Assembly: GCA_015680685.1 (NCBI GenBank)
Contig: MNCI01004082.1
Coordinates: 618,685 to 682,684 of the forward strand
Origin: Gnetum montanum
Taxonomy: Eukaryota > Streptophyta > Gnetopsida > Gnetales > Gnetaceae
Length of the DNA: 64,000 nucleotides
Direction: 5' to 3'
Shown here piece by piece: positions 44,575 to 56,571 of the stretch; position 1 is the first letter of the stretch; every line of letters starts with the position of its first letter. Both the position numbers and the translations under genes were made by a program. Under the pieces are notes generated by a model, which was not told where the DNA came from, ran no database searches, and saw only the letters and a list, made by a program, of their open reading frames with translations.

Positions 44575-45869
44575 CATGTTACATTTACATGAGTATTGGG
44601 CTTTTTCTTTGAATCCCAAGTTTGTACAAAAGTAAATGCTTAGGAAATTACCTTTCTCATGAGGTAATTATTGATAGTCCTACAACCAATTATACTATCC
44701 TAGTGGAACTTCTTATCAACCTCAAAACTACTATTAACCACAGTGGAAAAACCCACAGTCATGGACGAGGCCATCATCAAACTAGCACTACCCTTACTAC
44801 AAGTCAAACCCATATAGATATTATGTTTAACAACTTGTTTTCCCAATTGGTTCTACTTCCTCTACCTCAAATAACTACTACCACTCTTCCAAATATCATC
44901 AACCCAAAACATCTTCTGAAGGATCACCACCTCATGCATCTCATCCTCTGTCATATCCTCAATATTCTCATACTTCCCTCCATCACATGTCACCACCAAC
45001 AACATAGGAAGATTTGACACCACAACATCAATGAAAGAATGCCAATTTTGTTGTGAGCATACACAAAAATTAGAAGACTACTAGATCTCAACCATAACAT
45101 CGAAAACATCCTTTCTTTAGGATAATTTCCACATGAGTGTAAAACTCGTAGACCTATTAGCACATCAAAATCATCACAAGGCTAATCTGGTGCAACACCC
45201 TTCCTCTCTGGAACATTGTCTCCTAATCATACACAAAAACCAACAACCGTCACCCCTCCAACACAAGACCTAAATGATAAACCTATCACTATGGAGAGAC
45301 AGAAAAATCCATGCATCACTAATAGTACATGGTGTAATTGTGGATCAAAAATTCAAAATATTAAGAAAACCCACAAAAAAGCTAAGGAACAAGTGTGTGA
45401 GCAAAGACAAGTTTGCATAGTAGCGACTAAACTAGAAGACATTGAGTGGCTTGAAAATTAGAATACAAAACTATTTTAAAGATACATGGAAGCAACTGAT
45501 CCACTTATTAGTTCTAGACTTAAGAAAATTAACGAAAAAAAGGGCTTAGACACAAATATCTTATACTCTAATTATACACTAGAAGAGGATATTAAACATG
45601 GAGACCTTGGAATTAAAACAAAAAATCAAGAAGAAGAAGCAAACACATATTGATTTTCCAAAATGAAAATACCTTCAAGTCTTGATGAAGATACATCTTC
45701 AAATTATCCAAATGAGACTATCACCAATGTTAGATGTGCTACCACACAATTAATTGAATTAGTAACAATGATAGATGGGAAATCAATGGTGTATAATGAG
45801 GGGATTATGTGGTCCATCTCTTGAATGTGTGGCCATAAGTATAGTCATGGGGGAGATGCTCCATCCTAG
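44575..45869 (+). pseudogene. Element D gag tail fused to pol remnants; RT and integrase missing
   Basis: Resumes the gag cut at 4840 (TTACATTTACATGAGTATTGGG, equivalent to 54235). A Pro/Gln/Tyr-rich gag tail runs to about 45200. A later piece, VCIVATKLEDIEWLEN (about 45408-45458), corresponds to the spacer between protease and RT in element F (CLYATTTQQENTQWL). A few hundred bases on, the frame reaches HGGDAPS stop (45867-45869), the equivalent of the pol C-terminus. RT, RNase H and integrase are absent, so D is a large internal-deletion derivative. Confidence 0.6.
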
Positions 45870-47916
45870 TTCAAGAATTAATAAGCGTTTTTTCCTCTTT
45901 TTTTTACAATTTTTTATCAATTTCCTATTTCTTTTGATATTTTCCAATTCTTAATATGTTTTTTTTTATTTCTTGATATTTTTCTTTTCTTGAGTCATTT
46001 TCTTCATGTTTCCATTAATAAAATTTCCAAGTCATGATGTAAAAGTCAACATTATATGTTGGGTTTTGTGCTATGCTATCAAGAAGATTGGGTAGGTAAT
46101 TATGTAAAGCAATGAGACTACCTCATCCATCGCTCTAGTTCTCTAAATAAAAAGATCTTTTTTCATGGAAGCAATTTGGTTCTTCTTTCATGAAATTAAT
46201 ATTAATTAATGATAATTGTACTTTGAAGAAAGAGGAAATAACCAAGTTGGAATGACAAAGGGTGTGACCTCAAGGGAACTTGTTGGATTCCTTTCTTAAG
46301 TTCATTCATGTGATTTATGACTCCTTGTGGAACGCATCATCACTTTTTTGTCTACCAATAAAAGGAAGCTATGTCTTTGCATGGTGTGGTTCTCATCCAA
46401 AATCATAAAAATATAAAGTCCAGGAAAAAAAAAGAACAATGGGAATTTAAAGCACATCCCTTGGATATAATAATATGCTACAAGCACTAGTTATAGAACT
46501 AGAAAGACATGTTACCCATACTTGGAGGTCCCCTCTAACTAAGGCCCTTTCTCACTTCCTTCTTCTCTTTTCTTCTCCTTTTGGAGTGATGATTGTTCTT
46601 TGTGGTGGTTGCGGATTCATGGTAGTCGACAAGAAGAAACACATTAATGCAAGATCATGGTTAATGGTATGGACTTGGTTTGAAACTTGGACAAATAGGT
46701 ATGACAATCATTTTTATCACACTTACATTATGATCTCTACAATCCCTTCTCATCTCATTCATTCACCTCACTATTGCATACAATTATGAGCCTTTTGATT
46801 TTGTGTAGTATGGTACAACATCCCAACCAAGGTAGTTGTGTGTTTTTTGGAACAAAGACATGATCTACATTTAACTTCTAGGATGCCCATGGACATCTAT
46901 AGAAGTGGTTGTGCAAGGGCATTATGATAGGAGCATACTTTGGGGAGGATCCACTTGCATAGATTTTGTTGATCATGTCTTTGGACTAACCTTCAAATCT
47001 TCTAAAACATCCATGATGGTTTCTTTGAATTTATGCATGATTTTGGGACTACTTCTCATTTGTTTCATTAATTTTTTGTACTTTTTTATTCTATATCCAT
47101 TAATATTTCTTGTTCATCTTTTGAATTAGACATTTGATTTTCATTGTTCAAAAACTTGTGCATTTTTGAAGTTATGCTTATTAGTCATGAGGGCTAGGGA
47201 TGCTCATTTTTAACTTTTAATTTTTTTAACATCCTATTTTTGAACATCATGATTACTAATAGTAATTGGTCAAAATAAGGTGAACAACTTGATGATTTTA
47301 GTTACTGCATAGCCTTGGGCATAGTATGCTATCATCACCTTATGCTTAAATGTAAACTAAGGGATCTAAAAAGGGTTAATTATTAAGAAAAATTTACCAA
47401 ATTTTTTTTTTATCTTTTGGTGATTCCAAGTGATGCTAAAAGGGATGCCTAAGGAAGAAGGTCTTTTGCTAGACACAAAAATGAAACAAATAAAGGGATA
47501 ATAGAGGATGTGCCCATGGAAAAATAGTAGCACATACAAGATAATTTCTTAAACATCACATGGTTGCTTGATCCATGGGATGGTGAGAGGAAATTTCAGT
47601 TCATCCTTAATGAACATTTTGCATAATCAGAGAGGCATCAACATAATAATTAAGGTTGGAAGTCTGCCAATGCTAGTGGCAACAAGAAGAATCATCTTCA
47701 CCAGCTTTTTGAAGAACTCTGCAAATTTTTTAATATTCAATGTCTATCTAGTCTTTTTGTCACTTTTTTATTTTGTCTACATCCACTTGAATAAAATATT
47801 ATAATGCAGCACTTAGTTAGTAGTTAGATTCAGTCAATAATCCCATACATTCCAAATATTTTTGTAAAGAACTTGTTCCTCCTTTTGTTCACTTGACGAC
47901 AAGTTTTCATTCAGTT
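45870..47916. other. Element D non-coding 3' region
   Basis: T-rich beginning, then blocks shared with the 3' region of element C (GGGAATT..AAGCACA.CCCTT..., CTACAAGCACT.GTTAT near 46440-46500). Near 47880-47915 the GTTCACTTGACGACAAGTTTTCATTCAG lead-in to the purine tract is as at 43650-43684. No gene supported. Confidence 0.5.
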
Positions 47917-47925
47917 GTGGGGGTA
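47917..47925 (+). promoter_or_regulatory. Element D polypurine tract
   Basis: GTGGGGGTA directly before the LTR start TGATGA. Confidence 0.75.
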
Positions 47926-48763
47926 TGATGAAATGTACTTTGCATGGGCCCAAATATTGGAGCATAAGTGGCGATGTCAGATATCTAATATCATGAGATA
48001 TGTGCTTGCCTATAAATACAACACTTGATGCATGATTCATCCCATCCCTTTATCAATAGAGTAGTTGAACTTTTGCAATTTTATTCTATAGTCTTAAAGA
48101 ATAGTTAGTGAGTGCCTGCAGTGTGGATTTGAGTTAGTTGTACAATATCTTATTTGAGTGGCAATGTACCTAGACACATTCCATGAATGACAATAACATC
48201 GAGATTTATTCTTAATTATTACAACACTTTAACTTACATTAAATTTACTTTTAATGTAATTTATATTCCATGCATTTAGTTAATATTTACATTTCCATGC
48301 ATGTTAATGAATTGGTACAATGAATGCAACTAATTTCAAGTGTAAACACATATTCACTTGGTAATCCTAGTATCGTTATTGCTTTGTTTGCCTAATAGCA
48401 TAGCACTTGGTAATCCTAGTAGTGCATACGTGGCTTCAAGGCATGTATGGTAAGTTGGGAATGGACACTCATTGCCATAGGTTGGTTTAAACTTTATTTT
48501 CTATTGTACTTAGTTTAAATAATTGATTTCCTTATTATCGTTAGGAGTAGCATAACGCCAAAACAATATTAATAATCATATGTCTCACCTTGGACTAAAC
48601 CATATGTGACAAAGCTACTAGTCCTAGTGGGAAGACAGTGAACTGCGATCAAGGCATAATGATCTAGATGCCACAACTAGTCCCATCCATGCAATTTGAC
48701 TAGATTTTGCATGAACGCTTGTGATTCGTATGGTTGGGCGTAGGGGGTACCTGCTACTCATCA
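47926..48763 (+). repeat. Element D 3' LTR
   Basis: 838 bp, TGATGAAATG...CTACTCATCA. CCTATAAATACAAC near 48010 is the promoter box; GATATCTAATATCATGAGATAT just upstream is a decayed version of the GATATC motif of LTRs C, E and F. Carries the CACTTGGTAATCCTAG segment typical of these LTRs. D's 5' LTR is not in the window. Confidence 0.8.
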
Positions 48764-49117
48764 AATATCAATTTCATTATTCCATCTTTTAGTTACATAA
48801 TTTGATTTTTATTCTACTAACTATTCACATGAACATAAGAATAGCTACATGAAGAAGTTTTATTTAATCATGCATGATACTTAAAATTTTTTTCCTTTAT
48901 TCTTTATTTTTTCATCTTTCCAAAATCTTTTTCTAAATTCATTATTGCATGAGTATTTAATAACCTATTTTTGTAACCATAGTTTTCCTTTGTGATACAA
49001 TTATTGTTATTGAGATTTGGATGATTTTTCTAAGATTTCATTACTATGTTTATTCTTCAAATATAATGTTAAGAATTAACTACAATATGTCTATGTTTGA
49101 TTCTAACTACTATTTAA
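48764..49117. other. AT-rich spacer
   Basis: No gene or clear repeat seen. Confidence 0.5.
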
Positions 49118-49168
49118 CTACAAAATGTTAGAACTTTATAACTCAGCATTATCCATTAGAATCAAATT
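49118..49168 (-). mobile_element. SINE fragment, minus strand
   Basis: TTAGAACTTTATAACTCAGC and ATTAGAATCAAA match the middle of the SINE copy just downstream. Confidence 0.45.
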
Positions 49169-49198
49169 TTGTTTATTATTGAAATATAATGTTAAGAA

Positions 49199-49327
49199 TT
49201 AATTGTAATATAGGTATACCCCAAAATATGTAGTCCAATTAGAACTTTATAACTTAGCATTGCCTATGAGAATCAAACCTATGACTTGCAACTTTCAAAT
49301 TAGGAGTCTTACGACTAGGCCAATAAA
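49199..49327 (-). mobile_element. tRNA-derived SINE, minus strand
   Basis: Minus strand: GGCCTAGTCGTAAGACTC (A-box-like), ATAGGTTTGATTCTCATAGG (B-box-like), GTTATAAAGTTCTAATTGG, then TATACC..ATTACAAT. Same order and spacing as at 3908-4034. Confidence 0.65.
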
Positions 49328-49429
49328 TTATTGTTGATTTAATAATAACTAACTATGACTAGTTGTCTACTTGATGTCATGATCTTAAACATATATTTTT
49401 CTCTAAACATTGAAGTTGTTGGAAAATTC

Positions 49430-51330
49430 TCTCAATAGTTTATGGATCTTGAGGATTTCTTAGTTGATAAATTCTCTTAATTTTTTTAGGGAGGAATGAT
49501 TTGAAGATGGAAAATTCTAATGTTTCTGAAACTGTGGAGATTATGAAAAATTTTGAAATTTTTGATTTTATTTTACTTGATGATTTATAGAAATTCCTAT
49601 ATGAAAATATCACTTCATGATATATATATTTTGGCAAATTATTAGATTTATATGCCTAAAGAAGAGAGTTCTACATTAGTGATTGAGGCTATCGTTGAAT
49701 GCTAGGAGATTAATGTTTTGCATGCTGACTATTTTTTGGAATCTTTTTTCTTTGTTGAACTGCCTAATTTTAAAATTTTCAAAATTATTGGTTCTTAAAG
49801 TTTTTATGGATCAGCATAATACTTTTATGCTTAGGAATGAAAAGTAGATTTTGATCCCTATTCTTCTAATTACTCTAAAACTCCTGTTAGATTAAATTAA
49901 AAAAATCTTCCTTGTATGTTTCAAATTGTTGAAAGTGAAATTATTGGTAACATTAACATAATCATGAAAATAGAGTTAAAGAAATTACTAGATGATGTGT
50001 AATATATGTTATTTTGTAGAGATTATTTTAAGATAGAGGAAGATAGAGTTAAAACTCAAAGTTGATAATCAATGTTTTCCCAAAAAATTACATACTATAA
50101 TTTGTGAGGATGTTGTAGCTGTTGTCATTGTGATGGTTATGTTATTATAATCTATTCTATTCTCAATAAAGAAGTTTTTTGTGAGGAAAATAAATAAATA
50201 ATATTTTAAAAATTTAAATAATGATAATTTTCAACAAGCACATATGAAATCTTCTTCAACAAGTTCTTAACATTTTACTAATCCTTTCAATTCTAAAGGT
50301 GCCAACAAACTCTTGATATCTAAAGAGAAATCCTCTTTAGGAAAAAAGAAATTTTTAGCAGGGACTAGTAAAAAAAATATTAATGTAGATGGATTTCACT
50401 CAATCCAACATAAAAAGAAGAGGCCTATAGATATTGTGTTCAATTTATAAACTCTAAAGGTATTTCCTTCTCTCTTTACTTCTACCATTGTTTCAAATAT
50501 TTTTATTAGACAATGTTTTTTTACTTATTAGTAACATGGATTGTGAGACACATATTGATCATGAAAAATCAAGAATGGGGGCCTCCTCCCTCACATCTCA
50601 ATGTTAGTTTTATTATAGAATGTTTGAGGCCTTTCTAAGAGGTCTTAAGCAACAATTATTGAGGAGTATTTTTTAAACCAGCATTTATCTTCAAATTTTC
50701 TTTTCCTACAAGAAATTAAGATTTATGTGCATTATATTAATTTTTTTCATAAATTCACTTTAAAATATTGCATTATTTTTGTTGTTGTTCATGAAATTAA
50801 TAAAAGAGATGTTACTATTCTTGTTAATAAAAATTGGACTACAAAAGTTTTGAATTCTAGTTCTAATAACCTTGGAAGAGTTATTTGAATTACTTGTTAT
50901 AGTGAAAGAGGAGACTTTGGAATCTATAATATTTATATTCTTAATAATTTAAAAGATCAATTAGAGTTTTGGAACTATCTTCTATCTTGGCCTAAAGTTC
51001 CTTGGAGTATTGGAGGTTATTTAATATGGTTGAAAGTCATTTAGATACACTTGGTGGTTTTCTTCCTAATATATCTTCTCAAGAAAAAGAAAAGTTGTGC
51101 AATTTTAAGAAAAAATAATTTCTTTTTGATGTTAGCTCTTTATTCCTACATCATTCAGTGAGAAGCATTATACTTGGTGTAGTCATTAATAAGGAAATGA
51201 TATAATTTATTGTTGATTTAATATATTTTATGTTTATAATGTTTCCTTTTAGAAGCCAACAAGAAATATAAAAGTTTATACATATGCTACTTTGTTAGGC
51301 CATTTTTCTATTAGCACCAAGTTATAAACT
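49430..51330 (+). pseudogene. Decayed L1-type LINE (ORF1-like part and ORF2 endonuclease part)
   Basis: Text in shifting frames follows a plant L1. From about 50700: LQEIK (the LQE motif of the APE endonuclease), VVHEINKRDVTILV, GRVI before a stop, GIYNIYILNN, FWNYLLSWPKVPWSIGG (normally GGDFN), LGGFLPNISSQEKEKL, HYTWC near 51170 (normally F/YTW) and LGHFSI near 51295 (normally SDH.PI). The upstream 49430-50450 portion is less certain and might be ORF1. RT is not visible; the copy is broken off near 51330, next to SINE sequence. Very AT-rich with many stops. Confidence 0.65.
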
Positions 51331-51376
51331 TCTATAAATCTTAGGGTGTGCTTATGTTTCAATTATTTCAAGTTCC
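51315..51376 (+). mobile_element. SINE 3' fragment, plus strand
   Basis: AGTTATAAACTTCTATAAAT, TTAGGGTGTGCTTATGTTTC and TTATTTCAAGTTC match the 3' part of the copy at 51504-51640. Confidence 0.5.
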
Positions 51377-51503
51377 AACAATCACATCCCCCCTCCAATA
51401 CTTATACATTTTTTAAAAAGTAGGTGGTTCAACAATGTATTTTTTATTTTTCATAAAATTTACAATTAGTGCTATATCATTTACTAAGATTAAAAATTAA
51501 TAT

Positions 51504-51640
51504 TGAGGTGTTAGCCTAGTTGTACAGGTCTTACCCTAGTAATTCTAGGTCATAGGTTTAATTCTACTAGGTAACATTGAGTTATAAACTTCTATAAACT
51601 TTTGGGTATACCTATGCTTCACTTATTTCAGGTTCAAACA
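51504..51640 (+). mobile_element. tRNA-derived SINE, plus strand
   Basis: Begins GAGGTGTTAGCCTAGTTGTA (A-box-like TAGCCTAGTTG), then GGTCATAGGTTTAATTC (B-box-like), GTTATAAACTTCTATAAAC, GGGTATACCTATGC and TTATTTCAGGTTC. The best plus-strand example of the family in the window. Confidence 0.7.
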
Positions 51641-51821
51641 CCCCTACAATGATTAAAATTTGTATCCATGATTCTTTCACTTTAACAATGTAGGAAATGT
51701 TGTAACCCAAAATAATTTAACTATAGGTACATCCTAAGACATATGACCAACTTGATACATTAGAAAAATTATAGAGAAATATATTGATTCCTTAAGTGTG
51801 GAGAGGTGTTCAAACCCAGAA

Positions 51822-51953
51822 TAATTGAAACATATTACAACCCAAGATATATAGTCCAATTAAAATCTTATATAATTGAACATTTTCCACTAGAATTAAA
51901 CCCATGACTTAGAGCTTCCAAATTAAGTGTCTTATCACTAGACTAACATCTCA
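51822..51953 (-). mobile_element. tRNA-derived SINE, minus strand
   Basis: Minus strand: GATGTTAGTCTAGTGATAAG, CATGGGTTTAATTCTAGTGG, then GACTATATATCTTGGG and a TTTCAATTAT end. Same layout as the other copies. Confidence 0.65.
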
Positions 51954-52091
51954 AGTGTGACTTGAACTAGTAACCTCTTATCCAATAAGATAATAATTCT
52001 TCCACTTTAAACACGTACTAAACAAATGTTCTTTATAATGATAAAAGCTGCAAGAATTATGAAGATTATAATAGGAAGTGTTGGAACCTAG

Positions 52092-52158
52092 AAATAATTG
52101 TGATATAGGTACACCTCAAGATATATAGTCTTACTAGAACTTTATAACTCAACATTAC
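52092..52158 (-). mobile_element. SINE fragment cut by LTR E
   Basis: TGTGATATAGGTACACCTCA, AGATATATAGTC and ACTTTATAACTCAACATT match the SINE 3' half; the promoter half is replaced at 52159 by the LTR of element E. Confidence 0.6.
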
Positions 52159-52952
52159 TGATGAGTTGCAATTTTGTTCACCGCGATATCACATACACGA
52201 TATCATAGCCTATCTCCTCATCTATAAATAAGATGTAGGCAGTTTCGATAGGAGTTAGTCAGTTTTAGAGTTAGTTTTGATTTTAGTTTTCATTTTTCCT
52301 CTCAACCCTTTTCCTCCCAGTGCATGCCCACAATGTGATGATTGTAATTGTATGACATCCTTATTTGAGTGTGACGTATTGGACATGCACATGACTAGAA
52401 ATAAAGATTGAGATTACTTCATCATTGCAGTATTCACTTAGTTTAATCATTTATTTAATTGTTATTTATCGCTTTCTTAGTTAATATATCTCCACCTTAA
52501 ACTCCTATTAAATGCGGAATGAGTACGACTTGATTACAAGCATTTAAGTGTGACTACTTGGTAACCCAGCAACGTACCTAGGATCTGCGTTTGGTAATCC
52601 CAGTGGTAGTCATGCATGAAGTCCAAGATGTGTACAGATGATCGAGGAATAGATGCTCATCGCATGTAGGCTAGCTTAGATTCTCTCTCACCCTTCTCTC
52701 TTAGCATAGCTTAGTTAATATTATCTTCCATTGCCTTCAGGAGTAGCATTAACATAGAATACATCATACACCTCATTCTAGACTAAATCATATATGACAA
52801 AGTTAACACTAGTTCAAATGGAAGACAATGAACTACGACCTAAGGCTAACTGTCTAGATGCCACAAATAGTCCATCTGTGGAGTTCAATGGGATCACGTG
52901 TGTAATGCTCGTATTCGTATGGTTGAGTGTAGGGGTACCTCGCCACTCATCA
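52159..52952 (+). repeat. Element E 5' LTR
   Basis: 794 bp, TGATGAGTTG...CCACTCATCA. CGCGATATCACATACACGATA (52182-52202) is followed within 30 bp by TCTATAAATA, the promoter box. Ends directly before a well-preserved primer site. Confidence 0.85.
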
Positions 52953-52953
52953 T

Positions 52954-52971
52954 TGGCGCCATTTCCGAGGA
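52954..52971 (+). promoter_or_regulatory. Element E primer binding site
   Basis: TGGCGCCATTTCCGAGGA, the closest match in the window to the Athila-type TGGCGCCGTTGCC form. Confidence 0.8.
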
Positions 52972-53093
52972 CGGTGCTAGTTATCTAGATTAGTTATATC
53001 ATACAAGGTCACTGTATAGGAATTAACGATATATCTTTTAGAAAGAAATAATTATAAAAAGTCACATATAAATTCACACACAATTGCACAACC

Positions 53094-54275
53094 ATGCCTC
53101 TCCTACAAGATTATGATAATGCCACACCTAGTGAGGAAATTCATTGGAGAACCAACGAATTATATGATAATGAAGATTGGAGTACGCAACCCAAGGTGGG
53201 GGTTTCTAATAAACATAAACGAAGGAAACATCATCCCAAAACACGAAAGCATAACTTACCCAATGACGATGAACCCCTACTGGCCACTACAAGCCTAATG
53301 CAAATACAAGAGGCTTTTCGAATCTCCCGTAGGCATCGTAAAGAGAGCCATCTACCTAGGATCGATTTAAACAACTTTCTGAATTTTTCAGGAGGATATG
53401 ACTTAGATCCGCAACAACATTTACAAGCCTTCTACGATGCCTACACATGGAACAACATTGATAATGGTTGGAAAAAACTTAAGCTCTTTCCTATGACACT
53501 CGTTGGCCAAGCAAAAGTATGGTATAGATCATTAAAACCAAATTCAATACGACGTTGGCCAACAATGGTAGAACTCTTTAACGAAAGATATCAAACCTAC
53601 GCAAGAGTGTCAGCCTTGAGGAAACAAATCCAAGAGTGGAAACAAGCACAACATGAACCCTTAGACATGGCCTTAGAAAGATATTATGCACTATTAAACA
53701 ACTGCCCAGGCCATGAGTTCTCCAAGGAAAGGCTAATGTACCACATCATTGATGGGCTTCCTGATGAAACAAGAGAAACCCTAGGGATGTATGCCTAAGG
53801 TCAACTATACAAACTACGAACCCATCAAGTTCAAGAGCTTATTAAGCAGGTAGCAAAATAAGAAGGAGAAATGGCTAGATGGGAGAGTGTTGAAAAACAT
53901 AAATAGGACCAAAATCTCAACTTAACAAAGGTCCATAATCACAAAAAGGAGAAATCAACCTATCTCAAGGAAGAAGAATCATCTTTGCCAACACAACAAT
54001 CACTAGAACAAGTCGAGGCAAAGATCAACAAGATGTTGGAATGGACACATAAAAAGTGTGGAGAATTTATAGATATTATTGGAGATAGAGTTTTAACAAC
54101 CCGAGAACCAGGAAAAAATATCATTAGACATTCGGAAAGAAGGAATGAAGAAGATAAGAGCTCAACTGCTGATCATACATATGAATGCAACATTTGCCTA
54201 TACGATCACCCCAAGGGTCAATGCCCAATCTTGTTACATTTATATGAGCATTGGGGAAACATAAAATTCTCTTAG
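53094..54275 (+). pseudogene. Element E gag (Athila-like)
   Basis: The best-kept gag of the Athila-like copies. ATG at 53094; a charged N-terminus; the capsid core FSGGYDLDPQQHLQAFYDAY, KLKLFPMTLVGQAKVWYRSL, ELFNERYQTYARVSALRKQI and HIIDGLPDETRETLGMYA (to 53798); a stop there (TAA where element D has CAA) and a few more follow. Lys/Glu-rich middle. A zinc knuckle CNICLYDHPKGQCP near 54187-54228 has the CX2CX3HX4C form. The N-terminus differs from the TYTHPDEY type of elements B, C and F. Truncated after the knuckle. Gag would build the particle. Confidence 0.8.
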
Positions 54276-54899
54276 TTTCTGTATAGAATTATTAAAAAAA
54301 TGTTAGATAAAGAACACAAGTTTGCTTAACTGTTGTTTTTTTATAAAGGTAAGAAGATTCTATAGTCTATTTATCTTTAATTCAAAAATTATTTCTTTAT
54401 ATAATTATTAAATGACATTCAGTAAACTAAAGTTAAATTCAAGTTTAATAGGCCTTTTGCATAAGTTTTATTATATCTAAATCAAATGTATTAGTAAAAT
54501 CAACAAAAAATTTAAATGTATTTTCTTTTTTTTCCTTTACTTTATCTTAAGAAATTTTTTGGGTACCCCATTACTTATGGGGCTCTAGGGGTAAGGATGA
54601 CCTGGAGGAAGAAAATGAGAAAAAGGTAAAGGATGTGAGGCAAGAAGATTAAAGGATCGATAGGAGTGTGAAAAAGGAAGATAAAAGATGGAGATGTTGG
54701 GGGATGGAGATGGACATGTTGAACCAAAAACTAGATGACCATGTCTACCCTCTAGAAATATAGGCAATAGAAAACTTTCATAGATCTAAAACAAAAAACA
54801 TCATCATATCCATCAAAATTATGTGTCACTTGCAAATCATAAGGTTCATGCTCTAAGAAATTGATTAATGTCTGATTAACTGCTTTTTCTTAAGGAATG
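54276..54899. other. AT-rich spacer
   Basis: No coding or repeat feature recognised. 54590-54760 is purine-rich on the plus strand (GAAGAAAATGAGAAAAAGG...). Confidence 0.45.
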
Positions 54900-54924
54900 G
54901 AATCTTTTCCACCATATAACATCA

Positions 54925-55850
54925 TGAAGTTATTTCAATGAAATGTCTAGGAATTCTCTATTCTCTAGAGAATGCATCTTAACATGGTTTCTCTTCAAGA
55001 GGTTGATATTTAAGATTTTAATCTTCAAGTAAGTTGTAATACTATTTTCTCTAATAGTATTCATTTTATTTATAATATCACCTCTTGGTTAGATCATGCA
55101 TAATTTATTGAGGATAGAAATATCTAAATTTTTAAACTAAAAAGCTTCCAGTTAGTATAAATTTTCAATAAGTTCTTTTTAAATCATAGTTCTATTTCTT
55201 AGTTGATTCAATTTAATTAGTTAATCATATTAGTAAAAATCTTTTTTTTCATAAATAAAAACTTTCTTTATAGCAATTCTCGATGTGATCTTTTTATGAA
55301 AATTTGAAATCCTTTTCCGTAACCTACTGGACATGCTAGTTGGATTAATTGATGAAATGATAGCTTTCATCATGTTCAATGCTTTATTAAGCATGATGAT
55401 AAAATAGTGGCTTCTAACATAATATTTCTTCACAAGAACTTAATCTTAGATGTTTTCTTTTATCAAAATCAAACCAATGAAGGTCTTAGCACTTAAAATG
55501 GTTTTGTTCTTCAAATTTTAAAGAATGAACTTAGACAAGTCAAATGTTACCAAACTAGAGGTACATAGCTTCATGCTTGTTTATCTTGGCTATAAGTGAA
55601 AGACCAAGCTTGTTCTAAATTTTTTCACTTAATGTCAAAGATGAGAAAAAAGCATAGAAAAATTTGTTCAAGTCCATTTGATCATTGAAAATCATTGGAA
55701 TTTATAAAAAATTCATAAGCTTTATTTTCTTCATATTCTAGTGTTATTGCAAGAAGCAACTCTAATTGATGATAATTGATAAGGGTAGTATTTGTTGTTA
55801 TTGGAAAAAACTATAATCAATGATATTCAATAAGCTTTATCGCTAGAGTC
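54925..55850 (+). pseudogene. Possible second LINE ORF2 remnant
   Basis: In shifting frames: MVSLQEVDI..DFNLQV near 54980 (LQE motif of an L1 endonuclease) and, about 650 bp on, SKFFHLMSKMRKKHRKI near 55618-55668, which resembles the SKFFH....RR..N.I block between endonuclease and RT. Heavily decayed and AT-rich. The two landmarks are in the right order and spacing, but no RT motif is seen. Confidence 0.5.
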
Positions 55851-56571
55851 CATTAATAATAATTAATAACATTAAAATTTCTTACGAAAAGTCTCTAGAG
55901 TGAGGATAGAGGCAAGAGTCTCGAGAATTTGCAAAGCTTATCGGTAGAGGTCATTGGTCATCAATAAGCAGTGACTAACTTATTTTTTGAATTTTAAAAG
56001 ACCAATCCTTATGAAAGTTGATCCATGTTTCTTATAATATTGCATGAATTTACAAATTAGATTCGGAGAACATAGATGTAATAGAATTTGATTGAATCAT
56101 GAATGATTTGAGATAAAATGAAGGAAAATAGAAAGAAACTTAACTTCTTCATGTAATACAAATGGAAATTAAAGAAATGACTTCTAGAGGCCATAGGTCT
56201 AATAAAATGCTATGATAAGAATGAAATGATTGATAAAAAATGGAGATCTATCATAGATCTATTAAATTATAATGAAATAGAATCAAAATGATGATCAAAA
56301 CATGCAAATATAATGTCAAATGAGAGTAATTTTCTCATTATGTCTTAAGAGACATGCCTTTCTTTATTTTTGAATAAACTTGAACATATTAAGAGGAACT
56401 TATGAGATTTGAAATTGATAATTTTGTGAGAATTTGTAATTATGAGATTAATGTAAGATGATTTGTGAAAGAGTTGTGAAAGACTTTGAAAGATTTATGG
56501 TATTGAAAGAGCTTAGAAATGAGAAAAGCTTGAAAGCTCCATTACTCAATCATGGTGGACTTCATAAGGAG
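55851..56571. other. AT-rich spacer
   Basis: A-rich, strand-asymmetric sequence (many GAAAT/GATTGA words). No gene seen. Confidence 0.45.

Larger units (their letters stand above)
52159..54275 (+). mobile_element. Element E, truncated Athila-like retrotransposon
   Basis: 5' LTR, primer site and gag are present; similarity stops at about 54275 in the gag zinc-knuckle region and AT-rich unrelated sequence follows. No pol and no 3' LTR in the window. Confidence 0.75.

Noticed and set aside
48764-49117. Host gene or tRNA gene in the spacers
   Set aside because: No long or conserved frame; the A/B-box signals nearby belong to decayed SINEs with 130-bp bodies, not to folded tRNAs.
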